Of a DNA stretch of 64,000 nucleotides, positions 18,535 to 28,152 are shown piece by piece; the first letter of the stretch is position 1; every line of letters begins with the position of its first letter. A program made the position numbers and the translations under genes. Source of the stretch: Ktedonobacter robiniae (GTDB lineage Bacteria > Chloroflexota > Ktedonobacteria > Ktedonobacterales > Ktedonobacteraceae); assembly GCF_016587375.1 (NCBI RefSeq), contig NZ_BNJG01000002.1:1922001-1986000 (forward strand), written 5' to 3'. The notes beneath the pieces were generated by a model. It had not been told where the DNA came from. It was given only the letters and a program-made list of their open reading frames with translations, and ran no database searches.

Positions 18535-19284
18535 AGGAGGTAGGTTGGGATTGACCCGCTTTAGAAGAGCACCTGAAGAGAAGAAGGAAGAATATCATCA
18601 GTACCTGTTGCGCGCCTTGGTCAGTTGTGGTATCTGTCACCTTTCCTGTTTGGCTCGGACGAGTTCTGGGCATGCCTACTATGTCTGCCGAGGAAAGCAG
18701 GGGTCTATACGTCTCGACGAGAGGAATGCTGTCATGCACGTTTCATTCCAGTTGAGCAGTTGGATGCACTTGTCTGGCAGGACCTCTGTGAGGTTCTGCA
18801 GCACCCAGTCATCATTGACCAGGCGTTGCAGCGAGCACAAGCTGGCGCGTGGCTTCCGCAAGAACTTCAAGCTCGCCGGACACAGGTCCGCAAAGCACGT
18901 AACACACTATGCGGGCAATTGGAACGACTGACTGAGGCCTATCTGGCCGATGTATTTCCTCTGGGAGAATACAAACGGCGGCGACAGGACGTGGAACAGC
19001 GGCTGGCAGCAGTGGAGACGCAAGCAAGCCAGATTGAAGCGAGTGTCCAGCAGCACATGGAATGAGCCAGCATCACTTGTTCAATCAACGAATTTTGCCA
19101 ACGTATGAATCGCGGCCTTTCTCAAGCCACCTTTGAACAGAAACGGCAGTTGGTAGAATTGCTTGTCGATCGCGTGGTCGTCATGATGGATGAGGTGGAG
19201 ATCCGCTATGTGATCCCCACCTCACCACGCAATGAACAGGTTCGTTTTTGTCATTTGCTTACGGACTATTTAGGGGCAGAGTAG
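18535..19284 (+). pseudogene. large serine recombinase, C-terminal half, decayed
   Basis: Only the zinc-ribbon and coiled-coil part of a large serine recombinase remains. RAPEEKKEEYHQYLLRALVS and CGICHLSC are in one frame; after a shift near 18690 the second frame gives FIPVEQLDALVWQDLCEVL, the coiled coil, TEAYLADVFPLGEYKRRRQD and, after a TGA at 19063-19065, NRGLSQATFEQKRQLVELL and VEIRYVIPTSP. The C-terminus ends at 19284. The catalytic N-terminal domain is absent. TGA probably replaced a TGG. Complete relatives catalyse integration or excision of mobile DNA. Confidence 0.8.
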
Positions 19285-19589
19285 CGGACAATACAAGCAT
19301 CTATCACTCTTTATGCTCAAAAATGGGCTTCTGTTTCTCTCTCCAGGATGGGTCATGCTCCATGATCAGCGATGATTAGCCAGAGAGTCCCAGCATCATG
19401 GGAACTAGGCTTCCTCGTTGTCTGCGAGGCTCCAGTGACGGAGGTCTTGCCAGAGCCGGAAGCCGCAAAATGGCGCTCGTTTTACCAACAGGTCTTTGCC
19501 CTTGCCCTATACCATACGAATCCAGGGATGTCAAAGAAAGAACAGAGAGCTGGTTTATCAAACAAAATTATTCCAATTGAAATAATACC
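19285..19589. other. intergenic between recombinase remnant and padR
   Basis: No gene recognised. Its right edge holds the padR promoter. Confidence 0.5.
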
Positions 19590-19618
19590 TTGACAAGTAT
19601 AGTACTATGGCGTATAAT
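19590..19618 (+). promoter_or_regulatory. near-consensus sigma-70 promoter with internal palindrome, upstream of padR
   Basis: TTGACA (19590-19595) and TATAAT (19613-19618) are both exact consensus and separated by 17 bases. The spacer contains the perfect palindrome ATAGTACTAT (19599-19608). PadR regulators typically repress their own operon by binding such a palindrome between -35 and -10, so this is probably the autoregulated promoter of the PadR operon. Confidence 0.8.
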
Positions 19619-19637
19619 CCAAACACGAGGTGATGAG

Positions 19638-19967
19638 ATGAGTGAACACAAACTGACCTCCGACCTGCTGCGCGGACATACCGATACGATGATTTTACGG
19701 CTCTTATCGGAAGCTGACCGCTACGGCTACGAAATTGTCAAGCTGATTGCTGAGCGCTCGGGTGGGGATTATGAATTAAAGGAAGCCACGATGTACTCTA
19801 GCGTCCGGCGGCTTGAGATGGACGGGGATATCGAATGGTATTGGGGCGATGAATCGCAAGGCGGAAGGAGGAAATACTTCAGGATTACGGAAAAAGGGAA
19901 AGCAACCTACGATCGCAACAAAAACAACTGGGAGTACGCCAAGCGCGTGCTGGAGAATCTCTTGTAA
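19638..19967 (+). CDS. PadR-family transcriptional repressor
   Basis: A 109-residue winged-helix protein: LRGHTDTMILRLLSEADRYGYEIVKLI is split here as LRGHTDTMILRLL and DRYGYEIVKLI; the wing follows in GGRRKYFRITEKGKA. This is the PadR-s1 subtype, which binds DNA as a dimer and often senses small molecules. ATG 19638 has GAGGTG just upstream; an earlier frame start at 19590 would lie in the -35 box and is excluded. It heads a tight cluster with a pentapeptide-repeat protein (16 bp downstream) and a truncated ABC ATPase, an arrangement common for PadR-controlled membrane functions. Confidence 0.9.
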   Translation: MSEHKLTSDLLRGHTDTMILRLLSEADRYGYEIVKLIAERSGGDYELKEATMYSSVRRLEMDGDIEWYWGDESQGGRRKYFRITEKGKATYDRNKNNWEYAKRVLENLL

Positions 19968-19982
19968 AGGAATAGTGTTGGT

Positions 19983-20852
19983 ATGAATGAGAAATTAACC
20001 AACTATGTCAACGGCGTGTTTGCTCCCTACGAGGAGGTCAAAAGCGCCGCCGAATTAAAGGCTGATCTGCTCTCCGATTTGCAGGAGCGCTTCCGTGAGC
20101 TCAAAGCCGAGGGCAAGGATGATGAAACCGCCTTTGATATGACCATTGAGAGTATCGGCGACATTGAGCAAACCGTCCAGGAGGTCGCCAACCTCTCCCG
20201 CTCGCTGGAGCGGCAGGTGGCCATCAACTTGAGTGCGAGCAACCTGACACGGAGCGACTTTGCGGGCGTTGTCGCGCATCAAGGGAATTTTCAAGCGAGT
20301 GCCTTGCGCGGCTCGGACTTTACGGGCGCCGACCTCACTGGGAGCTCGTTTCGGAGCAGCGACGTCCGTGAAGCCAATTTTGCAGGCGCCAATCTGACCG
20401 ATTGCGACTTCTCCACCCTTGACCTTCAGGATGCGAACTTCCGTGAAGCCATCCTTGTGCGCACCAACTTCAGCACGTCGTGGCTGGTCGGAGCACACTT
20501 CATCGGTGTCACGCTGACTGATGTCAAATTGACGAAGACCAGCCTGGGAAAAACCACCTTTGAACGCTGTCGCTTTCTCGGCGTGGACTTCACCTCTTCG
20601 GATCTGAGCGGACTGCGATTTGATGGGCAGACCTTTATCGATGTCAAGTTTGACGATGCGGGACTCAAGGACGCATCGTTTCAGGGCGCGACGCTCAAAA
20701 ATGTGTCTTTCCGCTCGAGGTCTCTCTGGTCGAAGAAATATTACCGTGCCCTGAAAACCATTTCCTTTGACGGTGCGATGATGGATAAGGTCACATATGC
20801 CGCGCTCAAAGGTCTACAGGTTGATTTGTCGAAGGTGACTGTTCTCTCATAA
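19983..20852 (+). CDS. pentapeptide-repeat protein with DUF1700-like N-terminus
   Basis: A 289-residue protein. The first 90 residues form a helical segment with LKADLLSDLQERFRELKAEG and IESIGDIEQTVQEV, like the 'permease prefix'/DUF1700 segment found next to PadR genes. Residues about 95-280 are a run of pentapeptide repeats (A(D/N)LxG type: GSDFTGADLTGSSF, ANFAGANLTDCDF, FTSSDLSGLRFDG), which fold as a right-handed quadrilateral beta helix. There is no membrane helix in this version, so the usual membrane part seems to be replaced by the beta helix. It lies 16 bp after padR, most likely in the same operon. Function unknown. Confidence 0.85.
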   Translation: MNEKLTNYVNGVFAPYEEVKSAAELKADLLSDLQERFRELKAEGKDDETAFDMTIESIGDIEQTVQEVANLSRSLERQVAINLSASNLTRSDFAGVVAHQGNFQASALRGSDFTGADLTGSSFRSSDVREANFAGANLTDCDFSTLDLQDANFREAILVRTNFSTSWLVGAHFIGVTLTDVKLTKTSLGKTTFERCRFLGVDFTSSDLSGLRFDGQTFIDVKFDDAGLKDASFQGATLKNVSFRSRSLWSKKYYRALKTISFDGAMMDKVTYAALKGLQVDLSKVTVLS

Positions 20853-20871
20853 GGAAATATATTGGCAAAGC

Positions 20872-21485
20872 ATTGCAATTCAGGCACAAGACCTACAGAA
20901 ATCATACAAGCGGCTCAATGTTTTACAAGGCGTGAATTTTAGCGTGGAGCAGGGCAGCATTTTTGCCCTGCTTGGCTCCAACGGCGCGGGCAAGACCACG
21001 CTGATCAAAATCCTCACCACGCTGCTCAAACAGGACGGCGGAACGGCCATCGTCAACGGCTTTGATGTGGCGTCACAGCCAGACCACGTGCGGCAATCAC
21101 TGAGTCTGACCGGACAATTTGCCGCCGTGGATGAGATTTTAACCAGACAAGAAAATCTGATCATGATCGCCAAGCTCCGACACGTCAAGAATCCGCGCCA
21201 AGTGGCCGACGAGTTGCTGACCCACTTCGGTTTAACAGATGCCGCCACTCGCCGTGCGTCGACGTATTCAGGCGGGATGCGCCGCCGACTTGACATCGCC
21301 ATGAGCCTGGTGGGAACACCGCCGATCATTTTTCTTGACGAGCCGACCACCGGGCTTGACCCTGAGGCACGCATCGAAATGTGGAAGGTGGTGAAGGAGC
21401 TTGCTGATGGGGGCAGAACCGCCTTCTTGACCACGCAGTACCTGGATGAGGCAGAACAGCTGGCTGATCGTATTGCCATTCTCCT
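20872..21485 (+). pseudogene. ABC transporter ATPase, truncated at both ends
   Basis: The frame shows a drug-exporter type ABC ATPase: IAIQAQDLQKSYKRLNVLQG, Walker A GSNGAGKTT, signature YSGGMRRRLD, Walker B IIFLDEPTTGLD and FLTTQYLDEAEQLADRIAIL. No ATG, GTG or TTG is in frame before the conserved N-terminus; the only in-frame option upstream of 20932 is non-standard, and a nearby TTG at 20862 is in another frame, which suggests a small indel. After RIAIL (about 21485) the similarity stops, so roughly 100 C-terminal residues and the permease are missing. It was probably the third gene of the padR operon. Confidence 0.7.
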
Positions 21486-21887
21486 TGAACATCTCTTGCG
21501 CGCAACGTGAAACAGAAAGCTGCTGTGTTCCTAAAGAGAGTATACTGGAGAACCAAGCGAAAAACTTCGTCCAAATGAACGTTGTTTTTTCTAGTAGCCT
21601 GCGCCTAAGGGTTCTGCCAGAACTTGGCATTGACCCATTGTGAGAGGCTTGAAAGTGGGGGAAGCCATACCATAGACTGCGGGCCTGATTCGCAATGAAT
21701 GTAGAAATCGAGTCAAGCCAAGCCTCTTTCATTGGTGATGGTATGCTTCTAGAACCTCACGACGTAGAGGACATACTGGGTGACAATCGAAGCAGATATA
21801 GAAGCGGTCAGTCGTTACTGAGGAGAAATCAACGGTGTCATGACCACCAGTGGGACTGGCTGGATGATGGAACTGATTGGGCGCCGC
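21486..21887. other. gap after the truncated ABC gene; nothing recognised
   Basis: Sequence replaced the end of the ABC ATPase gene. No frame on either strand resembles a known family. Confidence 0.4.
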
Positions 21888-23034
21888 TTATAAGCGTCCC
21901 CACATATTCTGTTTGCCGCCGTTTCCATCGTACGTGCTGACCACAATCTCAAACGTGTCAATCTTCTCTGCGGCCCAGGCTAGCAGGCGTTGGCCTTCTG
22001 CCTGCAATTCCTGTGATATGCTTAACGGAAGAGGCTCAAAGGGCTGGAGAATGAGTCTGGCTATAGTCGGAGTGCGCTCGATGTACCAGATGCCACTAAC
22101 GAAGCCATCGACGAGAAAGGTTGGCAGGACAAGGGATCTGCCAGGGATGACAGAGGAGCGGTAGTGCTCAGGAATGATGCGCTGGCGGTCGTTGTAGGCC
22201 AGCATAAGATTGTCGAAATCGGGGATAAAACGTACGGGGGCAGGAGTATGCGCAGATGGCAGGAGCGCGCCGGGTAGGTCGAAGAGTTCGCGACCCTGCT
22301 CGTCACGGAAGGTCGTGAGCTCTGGGCGCAGCATCTCGACTGCTGACTGGAGGCGACTGAGGCCAGACCAGATGTGCAGATCCTTGGTGCTGGCTGGGCC
22401 AAAGGCGGCGAGGTAGCTGCGAATGAGCGCACGCAGGCCTTCTGCGGGAGGAACAAATGAGCGCCCTAACCAGGCCTGAGCCTCGGCATAGGCCGGGCTA
22501 CCACCTACACCCCAGGCGCCACCGGGGAAGACCTGGATCAGTGAGAGAGTTGCGCGCACAGCGTAAAGCAGGCGCTCATCCATTTGCGGTACTAGCTCGG
22601 CCAGGTGCGTGCGCAGTTCGACATTGGTGCGTGGCTTCTCACGCAGAAAGCCCTGCATCTCGGCCAGCAGACGCTCTCTTGTGAGACCGCTGGCGAGGGG
22701 CTGACCAAAAAAAACGCTCCAGTTGGCGCGCATGCAGAATGACCAGCGCAGGCCGGAAATTGACATAATCCTCGGTAGTTGTCAGGTGCAGGGTGCGGCG
22801 CATCATCGACGCCCTCACTACCTCGCGCCGCTCCAGCAAACGTGTTAGATCTGCTCTCTGGAAGGCCTGCAAGCGACTCCATAGCCCTATATATGGTGGG
22901 TTAGCGAGCTGGCCCTGCAAGCCTGCCACCTGCCTGATTGCAGCCAGGGGCGTGATACTCGCCCGCTCCAGCAAAAGCTGCCTCGCCAGAGTGGCGCGAT
23001 TGAGCTCTCGCAGCGTGAGGATGCGTTCACCCAT
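21888..23034 (-). pseudogene. winged-helix DNA-binding (HTH_42/AlkZ-like) protein, one-base frameshift
   Basis: The minus-strand gene starts at ATG 23034 (LTLRELNRATLARQLLLER) after GGGAGAGACTG. It runs through VAGLQGQLANPPYIGLWSR and MMRRTLHLTTTEDY to LERFF. There the frame ends in unrelated residues, while the expected continuation (GQPLASGLTRERLLAEMQGF, later FIPDFDNLMLAYNDR and the C-terminal strand domain) is one frame away, to 21888. The two meet at a run of eight A (plus strand, 22707-22714); seven would restore one protein of about 380 residues. Relatives include the AlkZ/YcaQ DNA glycosylases, but most in this family are uncharacterised. Confidence 0.8.
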
Positions 23035-23740
23035 CAGTCTCTCCCTTACGCCTTGCTTTCTACGTACAAGCAAAGTATATTTCAAAAGGGAGACACAATC
23101 GGCCCTCATTCACAGCGCAATTCCTTGCTTGCTACTTTCGTGCCGTCAAGATTTTTGCGACAATCCTTGGGTGGAGAAGCACAAGTGGAGAGCGAAGCAT
23201 ATGCATCACCTCCAAAAAGACCAAAAGGGTTTTTGTATTGCTCGCCAGTAGATCAAATTCGCCGTCTATATAATGATTTGTAAGTTCTTGCCTCTCTTTT
23301 TGAGGCGCATCTGGTAAGTGACCCTCGATATGAGCCAGATTTGCCCGCCAATTTGAGCAGCACAGCCATGGAGGAGCAGATCAATCCGCTCTACAAGCTA
23401 ATGATCGTGTACCGTTTTTGTAAATTCGAGCCTTACTCTTCATCCGTGACGTTTCTCAGGATACTTTTCCCGATCCTCAGAATAAAAAGACGCTGCATTA
23501 GGGCATAAAGCCCCTTGTGGAGCGGAGGTGGGTATCTGTGACGGAATACCCTGATACCGCTGATAATACGGAGCCGGTTCTCGCACGTTGGAAATTGTCC
23601 GATTACTACCGGAACCCCGTGTTGACAACCGCTTTCTCACCTAGCACAATTGTTCGTAACCGTAGTGGTTCTGCTTCTCTATCACAGAGAAGGACTGGAG
23701 GAGCCTTTCGGCTCTCACGAAATCAGCAAGGAGAGGCATC
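23035..23740. other. 700-bp intergenic region
   Basis: No gene recognised. It separates the divergent winged-helix gene and peptidase E; the candidate peptidase promoter is at its right end. Confidence 0.45.
23622..23650 (+). promoter_or_regulatory. candidate promoter for the peptidase E gene
   Basis: TTGACA (23622-23627), 17 bases, then CACAAT (23645-23650), about 90 bp before the peptidase start codon. The -35 is consensus, the -10 only partly. Confidence 0.45.
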
Positions 23741-24460
23741 ATGAAATTTCTTCTCACTTCTTGTGGCATGAGCAACGGCAGCATCCGTAACACCCTGGTT
23801 GATCTGCTGGGCAAACCTATCGCAGAGTCCAGCGCCCTGTGCATTCCCACCGCGGTGTACGCCTATCCTGGCGGTGCTGCCATGGCCTATCAGCTGATCC
23901 GCGGAGTAGCAGCCAGCCCCTTGTGCGAATTGGGGTGGAAGTCGTTGGGAGTGCTGGAGCTCACCGCTCTGCCCAGTATCAAAGAAGACCATTGGGTTCC
24001 TCTGGTCCAGGAGACTGACGCCCTGCTGGTTGGCGGCGGCGATCCCTTTTACTTGTGCTACTGGATGCGGCAATCGGGACTGGCAGACCTCTTGCCGGAG
24101 CTAGCGCGCGAGACGGTCTATGTGGGGGTGAGCGGCGGGAGTATGGTGGTCACCCCGATCTCCGGGGAGCAATACGATGGCATCGATCCGCTCGATCCGC
24201 ATCACTGGCGTGTGTCGGTGATGCTCGACCAGGCGGATCTTCAAACCGGCAGCAACAGAGCGCTGGGACTGGTTGATTTTACGTTGTATCCGCACCTGGA
24301 TCACCCCTCTATGCCGGAGGCTTCCCTGGCTAACCTGGAAAGATGGGCCGCTGGAGTAGATGTGCCAGTGTATCTTATTGACGATCAGACCGCCCTCACC
24401 GTGATCGATGGCGTTGTCGAAGTCGTCTCCGAAGGCCATTGGAAACGGTTTGTGTCCTAA
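23741..24460 (+). CDS. peptidase E-like (S51 family) protein
   Basis: A 239-residue class I glutamine-amidotransferase-like protein of the S51 family. TDALLVGGGDPFYLCYWMR is the conserved GGGD region, and YVGVSGGSMVV contains the nucleophile Ser131 in a GxSxG-like turn; His/Asp partners are expected near HLDHPS. S51 enzymes cleave Asp-X dipeptides (PepE) or act on cyanophycin (CphB); the specificity here is unknown. ATG 23741 has AAGGAGAGG directly upstream. It is a single gene on the plus strand with its own candidate promoter and no operon partner. Confidence 0.85.
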   Translation: MKFLLTSCGMSNGSIRNTLVDLLGKPIAESSALCIPTAVYAYPGGAAMAYQLIRGVAASPLCELGWKSLGVLELTALPSIKEDHWVPLVQETDALLVGGGDPFYLCYWMRQSGLADLLPELARETVYVGVSGGSMVVTPISGEQYDGIDPLDPHHWRVSVMLDQADLQTGSNRALGLVDFTLYPHLDHPSMPEASLANLERWAAGVDVPVYLIDDQTALTVIDGVVEVVSEGHWKRFVS

Positions 24461-24461
24461 G

Positions 24462-24848
24462 TTTCGGGGCAGTTTCGGATGGTTCAATGCTGCCTCTACC
24501 GCTGCCCGTCAAGCCAGATTCGAATATCGTCTGGAGTATGATACTCCCAATGCGCTTGTTGAGTTCGCACTCCTGCGCAGTGATGGCGAGCAGATCTACA
24601 AGAGCCTTGTTCGTCGGCGGAAGCAGATTAACGAGGCTTTTGGCGGATCATTGCTCTGGTTGCAAGAGGCGCAGAATGCGGAGCATTCCTGGCCATACCC
24701 TGCACTTGCCTGGACGATCGCCTGCCCAGGCTTACGTGATCTGGATCGCAGAACCTGGCCATTGATCCAATCGCGGATGATTGATGCCATGGTGTGTTTG
24801 GAGCAAGCGGTTGTGCCTTACCTCCAACGGTGGCTCGAAGAGGATTGA
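24462..24848 (+). pseudogene. DUF4268-like C-terminal fragment
   Basis: Starting at about 24462, right after the peptidase stop, the frame reads RFEYRLEYDTPNALVEFALL, IYKSLVRRRKQINEAFGGSL and WPLIQSRMIDAMVCLEQAVV. This resembles the C-terminal DUF4268 domain often found in restriction- or defence-associated proteins. No start codon or ribosome site fits and the N-terminal part is absent, so I read it as a leftover fragment. Confidence 0.45.
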
Positions 24849-25457
24849 ATTCTCGTATGCTACTCTCGACACTTTATAACTACACACATTCCTTTGATTG
24901 GTTGGCATTTTATAGGGTGATACATCTATGCTTCACGTTTCTTCGGTATCTTCTCGATTATTATTGGAGCGCTTGTTGATCTCCTGTAAGGCCTTGCTTC
25001 TGGCAGCAAGTATTGGAATGAACTCAGCATAAGAGGAATTCTTTCGTATCTGCACAAGCTTCCAGCCCTCCTCCATATCTTTGTAGATCAAGGGTCGTGC
25101 GACCAGAATGTTCCATCTCAATGAGATAGTTGCGCAGGCTTGTGTTCAATTTGTGTTGATCGATATAGAGGCATAAGCAAACCAGTAAATGATCAGGCCA
25201 GCTATTCTGACAGCACAAGCTTCAGCAAAACCAAGATTTGTTTGGAATGAGAACCCTAATCATGTACACGGCGAACTGGAAGTAACTCCTGGCTGAACCG
25301 AATCGGGACGAAGTGGTTTCATTGTAAGCAAATGATTATCGAACCTGCTTGGCTCTTGACCGCGAGCGAGGTGGGACAGCGAGCCTGTGGGTATTTTGGT
25401 TATGAACAGGCTGAAGTGCTTGCGCGAAGGATCTTGTGAGGACGGCTATTCCATGAA
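24849..25457. other. 600-bp region with only weak minus-strand frames
   Basis: Two overlapping minus-strand frames at 24933-25218 (one with LYIDQHKLNTSLRNYLIEME, the other with FIPILAARSKALQEINKRS) may be two frames of one decayed small gene. I do not recognise the family. The rest shows nothing. Confidence 0.3.
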
Positions 25458-26066
25458 TTACCTCATCTGCTGAGCAAATTTTCCCCTGCGCCGCACGACC
25501 ACAAATCCGAGCTGCTGATAGAGACGAATAGCGCCAGGATTATTGACATTCACATGGAGGATCACAGCCTTTTTGCCTGCTTTTCGCCATGTTTGCAGAG
25601 CATGGGTAATCAGTGCGGCACCCAGTCCCTGTCCTCGCCACTCAGGATGAACCCCAATCTGAATCAGATAGCCATGTTGCGCTGGCATCTCTTCGTCTTC
25701 GGCATTGGTGACAAATCCCACTACCTGATCCTGAACCACAGCAAGAACGGACATGTCGGGGCGGAACGCCGGGTCGCCGGAGGTCCAATGGACCCATTCT
25801 GTTTCACTCCATCCAGGGAAGCCCGGTCGCTCCCGAAACGAGGCGTCATAGACCGTAAAAAAATCATGCGTTCGCTCAGGTGCCCAACTGAAATAGGAGA
25901 CTTTGAACGGTAGAGCGATCTGGGAAAGTGCTCGGGAGAGATCATAGCGCATGACCTCTTCCGCAAACGTCAGCATGTACCCTTTTTCCGCATAGGAAGC
26001 AAGAACCTCATCGGTCACGTTCTCACAGCGAATATCCTTGAGGGGAACGGGGTGATTTTGTCCCAT
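25458..26066 (-). CDS. GNAT-family N-acetyltransferase
   Basis: A 202-residue protein with a C-terminal GNAT domain. YLIQIGVHPEWRGQGLGAAL contains the acetyl-CoA pyrophosphate loop, and NPGAIRLYQQLGFVVV is the final motif. The preceding FFTVYDASFRERPGFPGWSE is frequent in two-domain, MshD-like acetyltransferases, where a first GNAT-like half comes before it. That half is missing here, so the gene may be shortened or a single-domain version. The ribosome site before ATG 26066 is weak. The target is unknown. Confidence 0.8.
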   Translation of the reverse strand: MGQNHPVPLKDIRCENVTDEVLASYAEKGYMLTFAEEVMRYDLSRALSQIALPFKVSYFSWAPERTHDFFTVYDASFRERPGFPGWSETEWVHWTSGDPAFRPDMSVLAVVQDQVVGFVTNAEDEEMPAQHGYLIQIGVHPEWRGQGLGAALITHALQTWRKAGKKAVILHVNVNNPGAIRLYQQLGFVVVRRRGKFAQQMR

Positions 26067-26671
26067 GGCAGAATTGCTTTCTTGAGAAAATTTCTGTGCT
26101 TTGCCTAAAGAAGCCGTGTCCTATATTATCTCATCACTTTGATGGAGGTCAATGTGCCTGTTGTTGAATGTCAACTACCTCCAGCTCACAACGCCAATTA
26201 CAACTGCCAAAACGACAATTATCTTCAATAGCGAATTGATTCACGTTAAATGGGTGTGGGGGGCTCACGTATGAGTAATAGGCTTTGGGGTATCAAGCTG
26301 ATGTGGCGTGGCATCAGAAGAAACTCCTTTGCCGCTCGCCGCTTCTCTTTTTCGTCAGATTCCTCGTCTCTTTCGCCAAGTTATCTGGAAAAGACGCCAA
26401 GAAATGCCTGAAAATGGTCGTATTTTTCACCCATCTCAGGTATATTTGCTCTTGAGGGAGAGAAACACGCGCTTCCAGCACAATGTAAGGAAAAATCGTC
26501 ATGCGCATGACGATTTTTCCTTACATATCTGGAGCCAACGCCTTCAGTTGAGCGCTAAAACCGAAGCGCTTATTGCCTCCGTTCGCTCTTCGCCTCTGGT
26601 ACGCCCACCGAGTGGGCGTGCTGGGAGATCACTGGCATTCCAGGCTCTTGGCCTTCCTCCTGCACGGCTGA
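26067..26671. other. intergenic region containing a long palindrome
   Basis: No gene recognised between the acetyltransferase and the TPR gene. The only clear structure is the palindrome at 26483-26526. Confidence 0.5.
26483..26526. repeat. perfect 44-bp palindrome
   Basis: The 22 bases at 26483-26504 (starting ATGTAAGGAAAAATCG) are exactly mirrored at 26505-26526 with no spacer. As RNA from either strand it would fold into a perfect 22-bp stem. It lies 146 bp beyond the stop of the TPR gene and could serve as a transcription end, but no U-tract follows. Confidence 0.7.
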
Positions 26672-27427
26672 CTACAGGACCTCTCTTGCTTCTTCATACC
26701 CAAGGGATTCGGCTTGTTGAAAAGCGTGGTGTGCCTCAGCCTGTCTGCCGAGGTGTTGAAGCGCACGCCCTCGGTGATAGTGGGCGCGCGCATGGGTCGG
26801 ATCAAGGGCTAGGGCCTGGTCAAAGTCGGCCAAGGCCTGCTGGTAGTCCTGGAGCGTCGCGTACACCGCGCCTCGGTTGTGGTAGATGTGGGCATTGCTG
26901 GGATCAAGACGAAGGGCTTGGTCAAAGTCGGCGATAGCCTGCTGGCACTCATGGAGGGCAGCGTGCGCGTTGCCTCGGTTGTAGTAGGCGTCGGCAGAGC
27001 TGGGATCAAGGCGGAGGGTTTGATCAAAGTCGGCGATAGCCTGCTGGTACTCGTTGAGGGCATCGTACACACAACCTCGGTTGTAGTAGGCGTGGGCATT
27101 ACTGGGATCGAGGCGGAGGGTTTGGTCAAAATCGGCGATAGCCTGCTGGTACTCGTTGAGGTCGACATACGCAGTGCCTCGGTTGTAGTAGGTGGCCGTG
27201 GAGTCGGGAGCGAGGCGAAGGGCCTGATCAAAGTCGGCGATAGCCTGCTGGTAGTCTTTGAGATCAGCATAGGCTGCCCCGCGGTTGTGGTAGGCCCGGG
27301 CATAGCTGGGATCGAGACGAAGAGCCTGCTCATAGGCGGCGATAGCCTGCTGGTACTCGTGGAAGGCGGCGTGAACATTGCCTTCCTGCACCCATTGTTC
27401 TTTGGTCTGCGGCTGTGGAGATTCCAT
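26672..27427 (-). CDS. tetratricopeptide repeat (TPR) protein
   Basis: About 251 residues from the ATG at 27427 (AGGAAT upstream). After a short N-terminus come six to seven 34-residue TPR units, of the pattern AYYNRGxAYxxLxEYQQAIADFDQxLRLDPS, written here in part as AYYNRG and YQQAIADFDQ. The units are so alike that the DNA repeats with a 102-bp period. TPRs form helical scaffolds for protein binding. There is no signal peptide or catalytic domain, so this is a small cytoplasmic adaptor of unknown partner. The near-identical units suggest recent internal duplication. The frame extends upstream to 27589 but without a ribosome site. Confidence 0.88.
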   Translation of the reverse strand: MESPQPQTKEQWVQEGNVHAAFHEYQQAIAAYEQALRLDPSYARAYHNRGAAYADLKDYQQAIADFDQALRLAPDSTATYYNRGTAYVDLNEYQQAIADFDQTLRLDPSNAHAYYNRGCVYDALNEYQQAIADFDQTLRLDPSSADAYYNRGNAHAALHECQQAIADFDQALRLDPSNAHIYHNRGAVYATLQDYQQALADFDQALALDPTHARAHYHRGRALQHLGRQAEAHHAFQQAESLGYEEAREVL

Positions 27428-28152
27428 GTGTCTATTCCTTTCCAGGGAGAACCACCCAATGATCTCAAGAGCGCTCGCTAGAGCAAGGTGGGTTCCTGCA
27501 AGGAGACGCTCTCCCCTAGCAAAAAAACGTTTCAAACAGGGTGTTTTCGCTAGGTTGGCGGCACGTCTCATGCTTGCTACATCCACCAAAAAGCGGGCCG
27601 AATCTCTATGAAGCCATTATAATTCGTGAGGTTGGGTTGATCAATCAGGGCGCGCTGGAGACTGTTGGGGGGGAAGGACGATCAGGAGCACCAGTCTTCG
27701 GCTCTTTGGGGCTGAAAAATACAGGTACTAAAAAGCCGCGCAGCTTGTAGAGCGGATTCTTTTGCTGATGAAGTGGGGTAAAGAGGCGAGAAGAGCAACT
27801 GTTTTGAAGACGTGTTTTGCCTTTCCGCTCATCCCTTTTTAGCTTTGCGCCATTTTATACTTGCATAAAATCATGTCGCTCCATAAGGGGCTTCTGAGAG
27901 AGATGCGCCATTTTATGGTAAGAAATGACAATTGGCAAATAAATTGCCGACGATTTTTCTAGCTGCAGCCAAGCAGGCTGTGCCATATAAAGTGGCGAGG
28001 CAGCCTCGGACTCTTGCATCAGCATTAGCACCTTCTGTTTCGCCACTGTTTTTCCAAAGATGCGACAAGATATCTGCCAATCCGCCATTTTATCTGGCAA
28101 AAATAGCAAACCAGACGAGAAGAGGTACCTCCAGAGAGAAGCAGGAGAGCAA
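27428..28152. other. 720-bp intergenic region with short direct repeats
   Basis: No gene recognised. The 11-mer CGCCATTTTAT occurs at 27848, 27906 and 28083, and again at 31338, beyond the next operon. The copies at 28083 and 31338 continue similarly (GGCAAA a few bases later), so they may be ends of a small repeat family. Confidence 0.4.

Noticed and set aside
26672..27427. 102-bp periodic DNA repeats, at first sight like a CRISPR or satellite array
   Set aside because: The period is exactly 34 codons of TPR units in an open frame; there are no unique spacers.
26879..27481. Long open frame on the opposite strand of the TPR gene
   Set aside because: It mirrors the repeats of the TPR gene (GDSLLVLVEG pattern) and has no ribosome site or known family.
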